Of a stretch of DNA of 64,000 nucleotides, positions 42,117 to 54,009 are shown in pieces. This DNA is from Platycnemis pennipes. Its lineage: Eukaryota > Arthropoda > Insecta > Odonata > Platycnemididae. The translations under genes and the position numbers were made by a program. The stretch is taken from positions 13,147,131-13,211,130 of the forward strand of contig OW121854.1 of assembly GCA_933228895.1 (NCBI GenBank), read 5' to 3'. The notes under the pieces are model-generated. The model was not told where the DNA came from, made no database searches, and was given only the letters and a program-made list of their open reading frames with translations. Positions within the stretch are counted from its first letter, which is position 1. Every line of letters starts with the position of its first letter.

Positions 42117-43808
42117 TACGACTAATGGTAATGAAAAAAATTGGAAATCATAAAATGAAAGGTGCAAAGGTAAGAACACTAACATTGTTCTGAAATTATT
42201 TGCGCTACTATTTTCCTGAAATAATTCTTAAAAAACATTGGATAAGACCAAATTTGAACAAATACGTGTGATGTTAATGAAAAAAATTGGAAATCATAAA
42301 ATAAAAGGTGCAAAGTTAGGAACACAAACATTGTTTTGAAATTATCTGCGCTCGTATTTTCCTGAAATAATTCTTAAAAACATTGGATCACACCAAAATT
42401 GAACAAATACGAGAGATGGTAATGAAAAAAATTGGAAATAAAAAAATAATGGGTGCCAATTTAAGAACACAAAAATTGTTCTGAAATTATTTGCGCTACT
42501 ATTTTCCTGAAATAATTCTTAAAAAACAATGGATAAGACCAAATTTGAACAAATACGAGTGATGGTAATGAAAAAAATTGGAAATAAAAAATAATGGGTG
42601 CCAAGTTAAGAACACAAAAATTGTTCTGAAATTATCTGCGCTACTATTTTCCTGAAATAATTCATAAAAAACATTGGATAAGACCAAATTTGAACAAATA
42701 CGTGTGATGTTAATGAAAAAAATTGGAAATCATAAAGTGAAAGGTGCAAAGTTAAGAACACAAACATTGTTCTGAAATTATCTGCGCTCGTATTTTCCTG
42801 AAATAATTCTTAAAAAACATTGGATCACACCAAAATTGAACTTATACGAGTGATGGTAATGAAGAAAATTGGAAATAAAAAAATAATGGGTGCCAAGTTA
42901 AGAACACAAAAATTGTTCTGCAATTATCTGCGCTACTATTTTCCTGAAATAATTCTTAAAAAACATTGGATAAGACCAAATTTGAACAAATACGTGTGAT
43001 GGTAATGAAAAAAATTGGAAAAAAAAATAATGGGTGCCAAGTTAAGAACTCAAAAATTGTTCTGAATTTATCTGTGCTACTATTTTCCTGAAATAATTCT
43101 TAAAAAACATTGGATAAGACCAAATTTGAACAAATACGTGTGATGTTAATGAAAAAAATTGGAAATCATAAAATGAAAGGTGCAAAGTTAAGAACACAAA
43201 CATTGTTCTGAAATTATCTGCGCTCGTATTTTCCTTTAATAATTATTAATAAACATTGGATCAAACCAAAATTGAACAAATACGAGTGATGTTAATGAAA
43301 AAAATTGGAAATGAAAAAATAATGGGTGCCAAGATAAGAACACAAAAATTGTTCTGAAATTATTTGCGCTACTATTTTCCTGAAATAATTCTTAACAAAC
43401 ATTGGATAAGACCAAATTTGAACAAATACGTGTGATTTTTATAAAAAAAAATTGGAAATCATAAAAAGAAAGGTGCAAAGTTAAGAACACAAAAATTGTT
43501 CTGAAATTATTTGCGCTACTATTTTCCTGACATAATTCTTAAAAAACATTGGATAAGACCAAATTTGAACCAATACGAGTGATGTTAATGAAAAAAATAA
43601 GAAATCATAAAATGAAAGGTGCAAAGTTAAGAACACAAACATTGTTCTGAAATTATCTGCGCTCGTATTTTCCTGAAATAATTCATAAAAAACATTGGAT
43701 CACCCCAAAATTGAACAAATACGAGTGATGGTAATGAAAAAAATTGGAAATAAAAAAATAATGGGTGCCAAATTAAGAACACAAAAATTGTTCTGAAATT
43801 ATTTGCGC
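42117..43808. repeat. 12-monomer local duplication copy
   Basis: This matches 40369-42060 at offset 1748, beginning at acgactaatgg. It passes through the gaagaaaattgg and ttaataaacattgg variants. At 43808 it returns to the 37977 series. The 12-monomer offset is the smallest multi-kb step in the window. Confidence 0.84.
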
Positions 43809-43841
43809 TACTATTTTCCTGAAATAATTCCTAAAAACAAT

Positions 43842-46770
43842 GGATAAGACCAAATTTGAACAAATACGTGTGACGTTAATGAAAAAAATTGGAAATCATA
43901 AAATGAAAGGTGCAAAGTTAAGAACTCAAACATTGTTCTGAAATTATCTGCGCTCGTATTTTCCTGAAATAATTCATAAAAAACATTGGATTACACTAAA
44001 ATTGAACAGATACGAGTGATTGTAATGAAAAAAATTGGAATTAAAAAAATAATGGGTGCCAAGATAACAACACAAAAATTGTTCTGAAATTATTTGCGCT
44101 ACTATTTTCCTGAAATAATTCTTAAAAAACATTGATAAGACAAAATTTAAACAAATTCGTGTAATGTTAATGAAAAAAATTGGAAATCATAAAATGAAAG
44201 GTGCAAAGTTAAGAACATAAACACTGTTCTGAAATTATTTTCTTTCGTATTTTCCTGATATAATTCTTAAAAAACATTGGATCACACCAAAATTGAACAA
44301 ATACAAGTGATGGTAATGAAAAAAATTGGAAATAAAAAATAATGGGTGCCAAGTTAAGAACACAAAAATTGTTCCGAAAATATTTGCGCTACTACTTACT
44401 GAAATAATTCATTAAAAACATTAGATCACCCCAAAATTGAACAAATACGAGTGATGGTAATGAAAAAAATTGGAAATAAAAAAATAATGGGTGCCAAATT
44501 AAGAACACAAAAATTGTTCTGAAATTATTTTCGCTACCATTTTCCTGAAATAATTCCTAAAAAACATTGGATAAGACCAAATTTGAACAAATACGTGTGA
44601 TGTTAATGAAAAAAATTGGAAATCATAAAATGAAAGGTGCAAAGTTAAGAACTCAAACATTGTTCTGAAATTATCTGCGCTCGTATTTTCCTGAAATAAT
44701 TCATAAAAAACATTGGATAACACCAAATTTGAACAAATACGTGTGATGTTAAGGAAAAAAATTGGAAATCATAAAATGAAAGGTGCAAAGTTAAGAACAC
44801 AAACATTGTTCTGAAATGATCTGCGCTCGTATTTTCCTGAAATAATTCATAAAAAACATTGGATTACACTAAAATTGAAAAGATACGAGTGATGGTAATG
44901 AAAAAAATTGGAATTAAAAAAATAATGGGTGCCAAATTAAGAACACAAAAATTGTTCTGAAATTATTTGTGCTACTATTTTCCTGAAATAATTCTTAACA
45001 TACATTGGATAAGACCAAATTTGAACAAATACGTGTGATGTTAATGAAAAAAATTGGAAATCATAAAATGAAAGGTGCAAAGTTAAGAACACAAACATTG
45101 TTCTGAAATTATCTGAGCTCGTATTTTCCTGAAATAGTTCTTAAAAAAACATTGGATCACACCAAACTTGAACAAATACAAGAGATGGTAATGAAAAAAA
45201 TTGGAAATCATAAAATGAAAGGTGCAATGTTAAGAACACAAACATTGTTCTGAAATTATCTGAGCTCGTATTTCCCTGAAATAATTCATAAAAAACATTG
45301 GATCACACCAAAATTGAACAAATACGAGTGATGGTAATGAAAAAAATTGGAAATCATAAAATGAAAGGTGCAAAGTTAAGAACACAAAAATTGTTCTGAA
45401 ATTATCTGCGCTACTATTTTCCTGAAATAATTCTTAAAAAACATTGGATAAGACCAAATTTGAACAAATACGAGTGATGGTAATGAAAAAAATTGGAAAT
45501 AAAAAAATAATGGGTGCCACGTTAAGAACACAAAAATTGTTCTGAAATTATCTGCGCTACTATTTTCCTGAAATAATTCTTAAAAAACATTGAATAAGAA
45601 CAAAATTGAACAAATACGTGTGATGTTAATGAAAAAAATTGGAAATCATAAAATGAAAGGTGCAAAGTTAAGAATACAAACATTGTTCTGAAATTATTTG
45701 CGCTCGTATTTTCCTGAAATAGTTCTTAAAAAACATTGGATCACACCAAAATTGAACAAATACGAGTGATGTTAATGAAAAAAATTGGAAATAAAGAAAT
45801 AATGGGTGCCAAGATAAGAACACAAAAATTGTTCTGAAATTATCTGCGCTACTATTTTCCTGAAATAATTCTTAACAAACATTGGATAAGACCAAATTTG
45901 AACAAATACGTGTGATTTTAATAAAAAAAATTGGAAATCATAAAATGAAAGGTGCAAAGTTAAGAACACAAAAATTGTTCTGAAATTATTTGCACTACTA
46001 TTTTCCTGAAATAATTCTTAAAAAACATTGGATAAGACCAAATTTGAACCAATACGTGTGATGTTAATGAAAAAAATTGGAAATCATAAAATGAAAGGTG
46101 CAAAGTTAAGACCACAAACATTGTTCTGAAATTATCAGCGCTCGTATTTTCCTGAAATAATTCATTAAAAACATTGGATCACACCAAAATTGAACAAATA
46201 CGAGTGATGGTAATGAAAAAAATTGGAAATAAAAAAATAATGGGTGCCAAATTAAGAACACAAAAATTGTTCTGAAATTATTTGCGCTACTATTTTCCCG
46301 AAATATTTCCTAAAAAACATTGGATAAGACCAAATTTGAACAAATACGTGTGATGTTAATGAAAAAAATTGGAAATCATAAAATGAAAGGTGCAAAGTTA
46401 AGAACTCAAACATTGTTCTGAAATTATCTGAGCTCGTATTTTCCAGAAATAGTTCTTAAAAAAACATTGGATCACACCAAAATTGAACAAATACGAGTGA
46501 TGGTAATGAAAAAAATTGGAAATAAAAAAATAATGGGTGCAAAGTTAAGAACACAAACATTGTTCTGAAATTATCTGCGCTCGTATTTTCCTGAAAAAAA
46601 TCATAAAAAAACATTGGATCACACCAAACTTGAACAAATACAAGAGATGGTAATGAAAAAAATTGGAAATCATAAAATGAAAGGTGCAATGTTAAGGACA
46701 CAAACATTGTTCTGAAATTATCTGAGCTCGTATTTCCCTGAAATAATTCATAAAAAACATTGGATCACAC
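43842..46770. repeat. 47-monomer-offset source block
   Basis: This block repeats at 50700-53630, offset 6858. Shared rare variants include gttaaggaaaa, ttaacatacattgg, the fused monomer with tagttcttaaaaaaac directly followed by ggatcacaccaaacttg (45130-45170), aaatatttcc at 46303 and gaaaaaaatcataaaaaaac at 46591. The fused monomer looks like a two-monomer deletion relative to 34438-34746. Confidence 0.84.
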
Positions 46771-47004
46771 TAAAATTGAACAAATACGAGTGATGTTAAT
46801 GAAAAAAATTGGAAATAAAGAAATAATGGGTGCCAAGATAAGAACACAAAAATTGTTCTGAAATTATCTGCGCTACTATTTTCCTGAAATAATTCTTAAC
46901 AAACATTGGATAAGACCAAATTTGAACAAATACGTGTGATTTTAATAAAAAAATTGGAAATCATAAAATGAAAGGTGCAAAGTTAAGAACACAAAAATTG
47001 TTCT

Positions 47005-49676
47005 GAAATTATTTGCGCTAGTATTTTCCTGAAATAATTCTTAAAAAACATTGGATAAGACCAAATTTGAACCAATACGTGTGATGTTAATGAAAAAAAT
47101 TGGAAATCATAAAATGAAAGGTGCAAAGTTAAGACCACAAACATTGTTCTGAAATTATCAGCGCTCGTATTTTCCTGAAATAATTCATTAAAAACATTGG
47201 ATCACACCAAAATTGAACAAATACGAGTGATGGTAATGAAAAAAATTGGAAATAAAAAAATAATGGGTGCCAAATTAAGAACACAAAAATTGTTCTGAAA
47301 TTATTTGCGCTACTATTTTCCCGAAATAATTCCTAAAAAACATTGGATAAGACCAAATTTGAACAAATACGTGTGATGTTAATGAAAAAAATTGGAAATC
47401 ATAAAATGAAAGGTGCAAATTTAAGAACTCAAACATTGTTCTGAAATTATTTGCGCTACTATTTTCCTGAAATAATTCATAAAAAAAATTGGATTACACT
47501 AAAATTGGACAGATACGAGTGATGGTAATGAAAAAAATTGGAATTAAAAAAATAATGGGTGCCATTTTAAGAACACAAAAATTGTTCTGAAATTATTTGT
47601 GCTACTATTTTCCTGAAATAATTCTTAACAAACATTGGATAAGACCAAATTTGAACAAATACGTGTGATGTTAATGAAAAAAATTGGAAATCATAAAATA
47701 AAAGGTGCAAATTTAAGAACACAAAAATTGTTCTGAAATTATTTGCGTACTATTTTCCTGAAATAATTCTTAAAAAACATTGGATCACACCAAATTTGAA
47801 CAAATACGTGTGATGTTAATGAAAAAAGTTGGAAATCATTAAATGAAAGGTGCAAAGTTAAGAACACAAACATTGTTCTGAAATTATCTGAGCTCGTATT
47901 TTCCTGAAATAGTTCTTAAAAAAACATTGGATCACACCAAAATTGAACAAATACGAGTGATGGTAATGAAAAAAATTGGAAATAAAAAAATAATGGGTGC
48001 CAAGTGAAGAACACAAACATTGTTCTGAAATTATCTGTGCTCGTATTTTCCTGAAAAAATTCATAAAAAAACATTGAATCACACCATAATTGAACAAATA
48101 CAAGAGATGGTAATGAAAAAAATTGGAAATCATAAAATGAAAGGTGCAAAGTTAAGAACACAAACATTGTTCTGAAATTATCTGAGCTCGTATTTTCCTG
48201 ATATAATTCATAAAAAACATTGGATCACACCAAAATTGAACAAATACGAGTGATGGTAATGAAAAAATTGGAAATAAAAAAATTATGGGTGCCAATTTAA
48301 AAACACAAAAATTGTTCTGAAATTTTTTGCTCTACTATTTTCCTGAAATAATTTTTAAAAAACATTGGATAAGACCAAATTTGAACAAATACGTGTGATG
48401 TAAATGAAAAAAATTGGAAATCATAAAATGAAAGGTGCAAAGTTAAGAACACAAAAATTGTTCTGAAATTATCTGCGCTACTATTTTCCTGAAATAATTC
48501 TTAAAAAACATTGGATAAGACCAAATTTGAACAAATACGAGTGATGGTAATGAAAAAAATTGGAAATAAAAAAATAATGGGTGCCAAGTTAAGAACACAA
48601 AAATTGTTCTGAAATTATCTGCGCTACTATTTTCCTGAAATAATTCTTAAAAAACATTGAATAAGACCAAAATTGAACAAATACGTGTGATGTTAATGAA
48701 AAAAATTGGAAATCATAAAATGAAAGGTGCAAAGTTAAGAATACAAACGTTGTTCTGAAATTATTTGCGCTCGTATTTTCCTGAAATAGTTCTTAAAAAA
48801 CATTGGATCACACCAAAATTGAACAAATACGAGTGATGGTAATGAAAAAAATTGGAAATAAAAAAATAATGGGTGCCAAATTAAGAACACAAAAATTGTT
48901 CTGAAATTATTTGCGCTACTATTTTCCCGAAATAATTCCTAAAAAACATTGGATAAGACCAAATTTGAACAAATACGTGTGATGTTAATGAAAAAAATTG
49001 GAAATCATAAAATGAAAGGTGCAAAGTGAAAAACTCAAACATTGTTCTGAAATTATCTGAGCTCGTATTTTCCTGAAATAGTTCTTAAAAAAACATTGGA
49101 TCACACCAAAATTGAACAAATACGAGTGATGGTAATGAAAAAATTGGTTATAAAAAAATAATGGGTGCAAAGTTAAGAACACAAACATTGTTCTGAAATT
49201 ATCTGCGCTCGTATTTTCCTGAAAAAATTCATAAAAAAACATTGGATCACACCAAACTTGAACAAATACAAGAGATGGTAATGAAAAAAATTGGAAATCA
49301 TAAAATGAAAGGTGCAATGTTAAGAACACAAACATTGTTCTGAAATTATCTGAGCTCGTATTTCCCTGAAATAATTCATAAAAAACATTGGATCACACCA
49401 AAATTGAACAAATACGAGTGATGGTAATGAAAAAAATTGGAAATCATAAAATGAAAGGTGCAAAGTTAAGAACACAAAAATTGTTCTGAAATTATCTGCG
49501 CTACTATTTTCCTGAAATAATTCTTAAAAAACATTGGATAAGACCAAATTTGAACAAATACGAGTGATGGTAATGAAAAAAATTGGAAAAAAAAAAATGG
49601 GTGCCACGTTAAGAACACAAAAATTGTTCTGAAATTATCTGCGCTACTATTTTCCTGAAATAATTCTTAAAAAACA
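47005..49676. repeat. 48-monomer-offset source block
   Basis: This block repeats at 54010-56680, offset about 7004. Markers include cgctagtatt (47016 and 54021), a one-base deletion tttgcgtactat (47745 and 54751), gccaagtgaagaac, accataattg, gtgatgtaaatg, gcaaagtgaaaaactc and gaaaaaattggttataaa. The left neighbour at 46.77-47.0 kb is not carried over. Confidence 0.84.
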
Positions 49677-50700
49677 TTGGATAAGACCAAATTTGAACAA
49701 AAACGACTAATGGTAATGAAAAAAATTGGAAATCATAAAATGAAAGGTGCAAAGGTAAGAACACTAACATTGTTCTGAAATTATTTGCGCTACTATTTTC
49801 CTGAAATAATTCTTAAAAAACATTGGATAAGACCAAATTTGAACAAATACGTGTGATGTTAATGAAAAAAATTGGAAATCATAAAATAAAAGGTGCAAAG
49901 TTAGGAACACAAACATTGTTTTGAAATTATCTGCGCTCGTATTTTCCTGAAATAATTCTTAAAAACATTGGATCACACCAAAATTGAACAAATACGAGAG
50001 ATGGTAATGAAAAAAATTGGAAATAAAAAAATAATGGGTGCCAATTTAAGAACACAAAAATTGTTCTGAAATTATTTGCGCTACTATTTTCCTGAAATAA
50101 TTCTTAAAAAACAATGGATAAGACCAAATTTGAACAAATACGAGTGATGGTAATGAAAAAAATTGGAAATAAAAAATAATGGGTGCCAAGTTAAGAACAC
50201 AACAATTGTTCTGAAATTATCTGCGCTACTATTTTCCTGAAATAATTCATAAAAAACATTGGATAAGACCAAATTTGAACAAATACGTGTGATGTTAATG
50301 AAAAAAATTGGAAATCATAAAATGAAAGGTGCAAAGTTAAGAACACAAACATTGTTCTGAAATTATCTGCGCTCGTATTTTCCTTTAATAATTATTAATA
50401 AACATTGGATCAAACCAAAATTGAACAAATACGAGTGATGTTAATGAAAAAAATTGGAAATGAAAAAATAATGGGTGCCAAGATAAGAACACAAAAATTG
50501 TTCTGAAATTATTTGCGCTACTATTTTCCTGAAATAATTCTTAACAAACATTGGATAAGACCAAATTTGAACAAATACGTGTGCTTTTTATAAAAAAAAA
50601 TTGGAAATCATAAAAAGAAAGGTGCAAAGTTAAGAACACAAAAATTGTTCTGAAATTATTTGCGCTACTATTTTCCTGACATAATTCTTAAAAAACATTG
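49676..50700. repeat. Copy of 42.1-43.55 kb with internal deletions
   Basis: The segment follows 42117-42725 at offset about 7585, then 43169-43549 at offset about 7149, and changes to offset 6858 near 50700. Stepwise loss of 436 bp (three monomers) and 291 bp (two monomers) explains the shifts. A private change is gtgcttttta at 50581. Confidence 0.78.
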
Positions 50701-53630
50701 GATAAGACCAAATTTGAACAAATACGTGTGACGTTAATGAAAAAAATTGGAAATCATAAAATGAAAGGTGCAAAGTTAAGAACTCAAACATTGTTCTGAA
50801 ATTATCTGCGCTCGTATTTTCCTGAAATAATTCATAAAAAACATTGGATTACACTAAAATTGAACAGATACGAGTGATTGTAATGAAAAAAATTGGAATT
50901 AAAAAAATAATGGGTGCCAAGATAACAACACAAAAATTGTTCTGAAATTATTTGCGCTACTATTTTCCTGAAATAATTCTTAAAAAACATTGATAAGACA
51001 AAATTTAAACAAATTCGTGTAATGTTAATGAAAAAAATTGGAAATCATAAAATGAAAGGTGCAAAGTTAAGAACATAAACACTGTTCTGAAATTATTTTC
51101 TTTCGTATTTTCCTGATATAATTCTTAAAAAACATTGGATCACACCAAAATTGAACAAATACGAGTGATGGTAATGAAAAAAATTGGAAATAAAAAATAA
51201 TGGGTGCCAAGTTAAGAACACAAAAATTGTTCCGAAAATATTTGCGCTACTACTTACTGAAATAATTCATTAAAAACATTAGATCACCCCAAAATTGAAC
51301 AAATACGAGTGATGGTAATGAAAAAAATTGGAAATAAAAAAATAATGGGTGCCAAATTAAGAACACAAAAATTGTTCTGAAATTATTTTCGCTACTATTT
51401 TCCTGAAATAATTCCTAAAAAACATTGGATAAGACCAAATTTGAACAAATACGTGTGATGTTAATGAAAAAAATTGGAAATCATAAAATGAAAGGTGCAA
51501 AGTTAAGAACTCAAACATTGTTCTGAAATTATCTGCGCTCGTATTTTCCTGAAATAATTCATAAAAAACATTGGATAACACCAAATTTGAACAAATACGT
51601 GTGATGTTAAGGAAAAAAATTGGAAATCATAAAATGAAAGGTGCAAAGTTAAGAACACAAACATTGTTCTGAAATGATCTGCGCTCGTATTTTCCTGAAA
51701 TAATTCATAAAAAACATTGGATTACACTAAAATTGAAAAGATACGAGTGATGGTAATGAAAAAAATTGGAATTAAAAAAATAATGGGTGCCAAATTAAGA
51801 ACACAAAAATTGTTCTGAAATTATTTGTGCTACTATTTTCCTGAAATAATTCTTAACATACATTGGATAAGACCAAATTTGAACAAATACGTGTGATGTT
51901 AATGAAAAAAATTGGAAATCATAAAATGAAAGGTGCAAAGTTAAGAACACAAACATTGTTCTGAAATTATCTGAGCTCGTATTTTCCTGAAATAGTTCTT
52001 AAAAAAACATTGGATCACACCAAACTTGAACAAATACAAGAGATGGTAATGAAAAAAATTGGAAATCATAAAATGAAAGGTGCAATGTTAAGAACACAAA
52101 CATTGTTCTGAAATTATCTGAGCTCGTATTTCCCTGAAATAATTCATAAAAAACATTGGATCACACCAAAATTGAACAAATACGAGTGATGGTAATGAAA
52201 AAAATTGGAAATCATAAAATGAAAGGTGCAAAGTTAAGAACACAAAAATTGTTCTGAAATTATCTGCGCTACTATTTTCCTGAAATAATTCTTAAAAAAC
52301 ATTGGATAAGACCAAATTTGAACAAATACGAGTGATGGTAATGAAAAAAATTGGAAATAAAAAAATAATGGGTGCCACGTTAAGAACACAAAAATTGTTC
52401 TGAAATTATCTGCGCTACTATTTTCCTGAAATAATTCTTAAAAAACATTGAATAAGAATAAAATTGAACAAATACGTGTGATGTTAATGAAAAAAATTGG
52501 AAATCATAAAATGAAAGGTGCAAAGTTAAGAATACAAACATTGTTCTGAAATTATTTGCGCTCGTATTTTCCTGAAATAGTTCTTAAAAAACATTGGATC
52601 ACACCAAAATTGAACAAATACGAGTGATGTTAATGAAAAAAATTGGAAATAAAGAAATAATGGGTGCCAAGATAAGAACACAAAAATTGTTCTGAAATTA
52701 TCTGCGCTACTATTTTCCTGAAATAATTCTTAACAAACATTGGATAAGACCAAATTTGAACAAATACGTGTGATTTTAATAAAAAAAATTGGAAATCATA
52801 AAATGAAAGGTGCAAATTTAAGAACACAAAAATTGTTCTGAAATTATTTGCACTACTATTTTCCTGAAATAATTCTTAAAAAACATTGGATAAGACCAAA
52901 TTTGAACCAATACGTGTGATGTTAATGAAAAAAATTGGAAATCATAAAATGAAAGGTGCAAAGTTAAGACCACAAACATTGTTCTGAAATTATCAGCGCT
53001 CGTATTTTCCTGAAATAATTCATTAAAAACATTGGATCACACCAAAATTGAACAAATACGAGTGATGGTAATGAAAAAAATTGGAAATAAAAAAATAATG
53101 GGTGCCAAATTAAGAACACAAAAATTGTTCTGAAATTATTTGCGCTACTATTTTCCCGAAATATTTCCTAAAAAACATTGGATAAGACCAAATTTGAACA
53201 AATACGTGTGATGTTAATGAAAAAAATTGGAAATCATAAAATGAAAGGTGCAAAGTTAAGAACTCAAACATTGTTCTGAAATTATCTGAGCTCGTATTTT
53301 CCAGAAATAGTTCTTAAAAAAACATTGGATCACACCAAAATTGAACAAATACGAGTGATGGTAATGAAAAAAATTGGAAATAAAAAAATAATGGGTGCAA
53401 AGTTAAGAACACAAACATTGTTCTGAAATTATCTGCGCTCGTATTTTCCTGAAAAAAATCATAAAAAAACATTGGATCACACCAAACTTGAACAAATACA
53501 AGAGATGGTAATGAAAAAAATTGGAAATCATAAAATGAAAGGTGCAATGTTAAGGACACAAACATTGTTCTGAAATTATCTGAGCTCGTATTTCCCTGAA
53601 ATAATTCATAAAAAACATTGGATCACACCA
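50700..53630. repeat. 47-monomer-offset copy
   Basis: This is a direct copy of 43842-46770. Noted differences are taccattttcc in the source (44534) against tactattttcc here, tacaagtgatgg in the source (44304) against tacgagtgatgg here, and gaataagaacaaa in the source against gaataagaataaa here (52449). The match ends near 53630, where the following monomers come from a different part of the series. Confidence 0.83.
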
Positions 53631-54009
53631 AAATTGAACAAATACGAGTGATGGTAATGAAAAAAATTGGAAATCATAAAATGAAAGGTGCAAATTTAAG
53701 AACACAAAAATTGTTCTGAAATTATCTGCGCTACTATTTTCCTGAAATAATTCTTAAAAAACATTGGATAAGACCAAATTTGAACAAATACGAGTGATGG
53801 TAATGAAAAAAATTGGAAATAAAAAAATAATGGGTGCCACGTTAAGAACACAAAAATTGTTCTGAAATTATCTGCGCTACTATTTTCCTGAAATAATTCT
53901 TAAAAAACATTGAATAAGACCAAAATTGAACAAATACGTGTGATGTTAATGAAAAAAATTGGAAATCATAAAATGAAAGGTGCAAAGTTAAGAATACAAA
54001 CATTGTTCT

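Larger units (their letters stand above)
4373..51370. repeat. Twelve copies of a distinctive marker monomer (ttccgaaaat...ctacttactg)
   Basis: One monomer subtype carries ttccga instead of ttctga and a shortened gctactacttactg in place of gctactattttcctg, and is followed by ggatcacccc in most copies. The ttccga element lies at 4405, 9220, 10097, 15931, 16807, 21621, 22497, 29207, 33727, 38541, 44372 and 51230. It is absent from 1-4.4 kb and 51.3-64 kb. Spacings are close to 33, 6, 40, 6, 33, 6, 46, 31, 33, 40 and 47 monomers, which makes it a convenient ruler for the duplication history. The span given covers the series, not one element. Confidence 0.85.
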
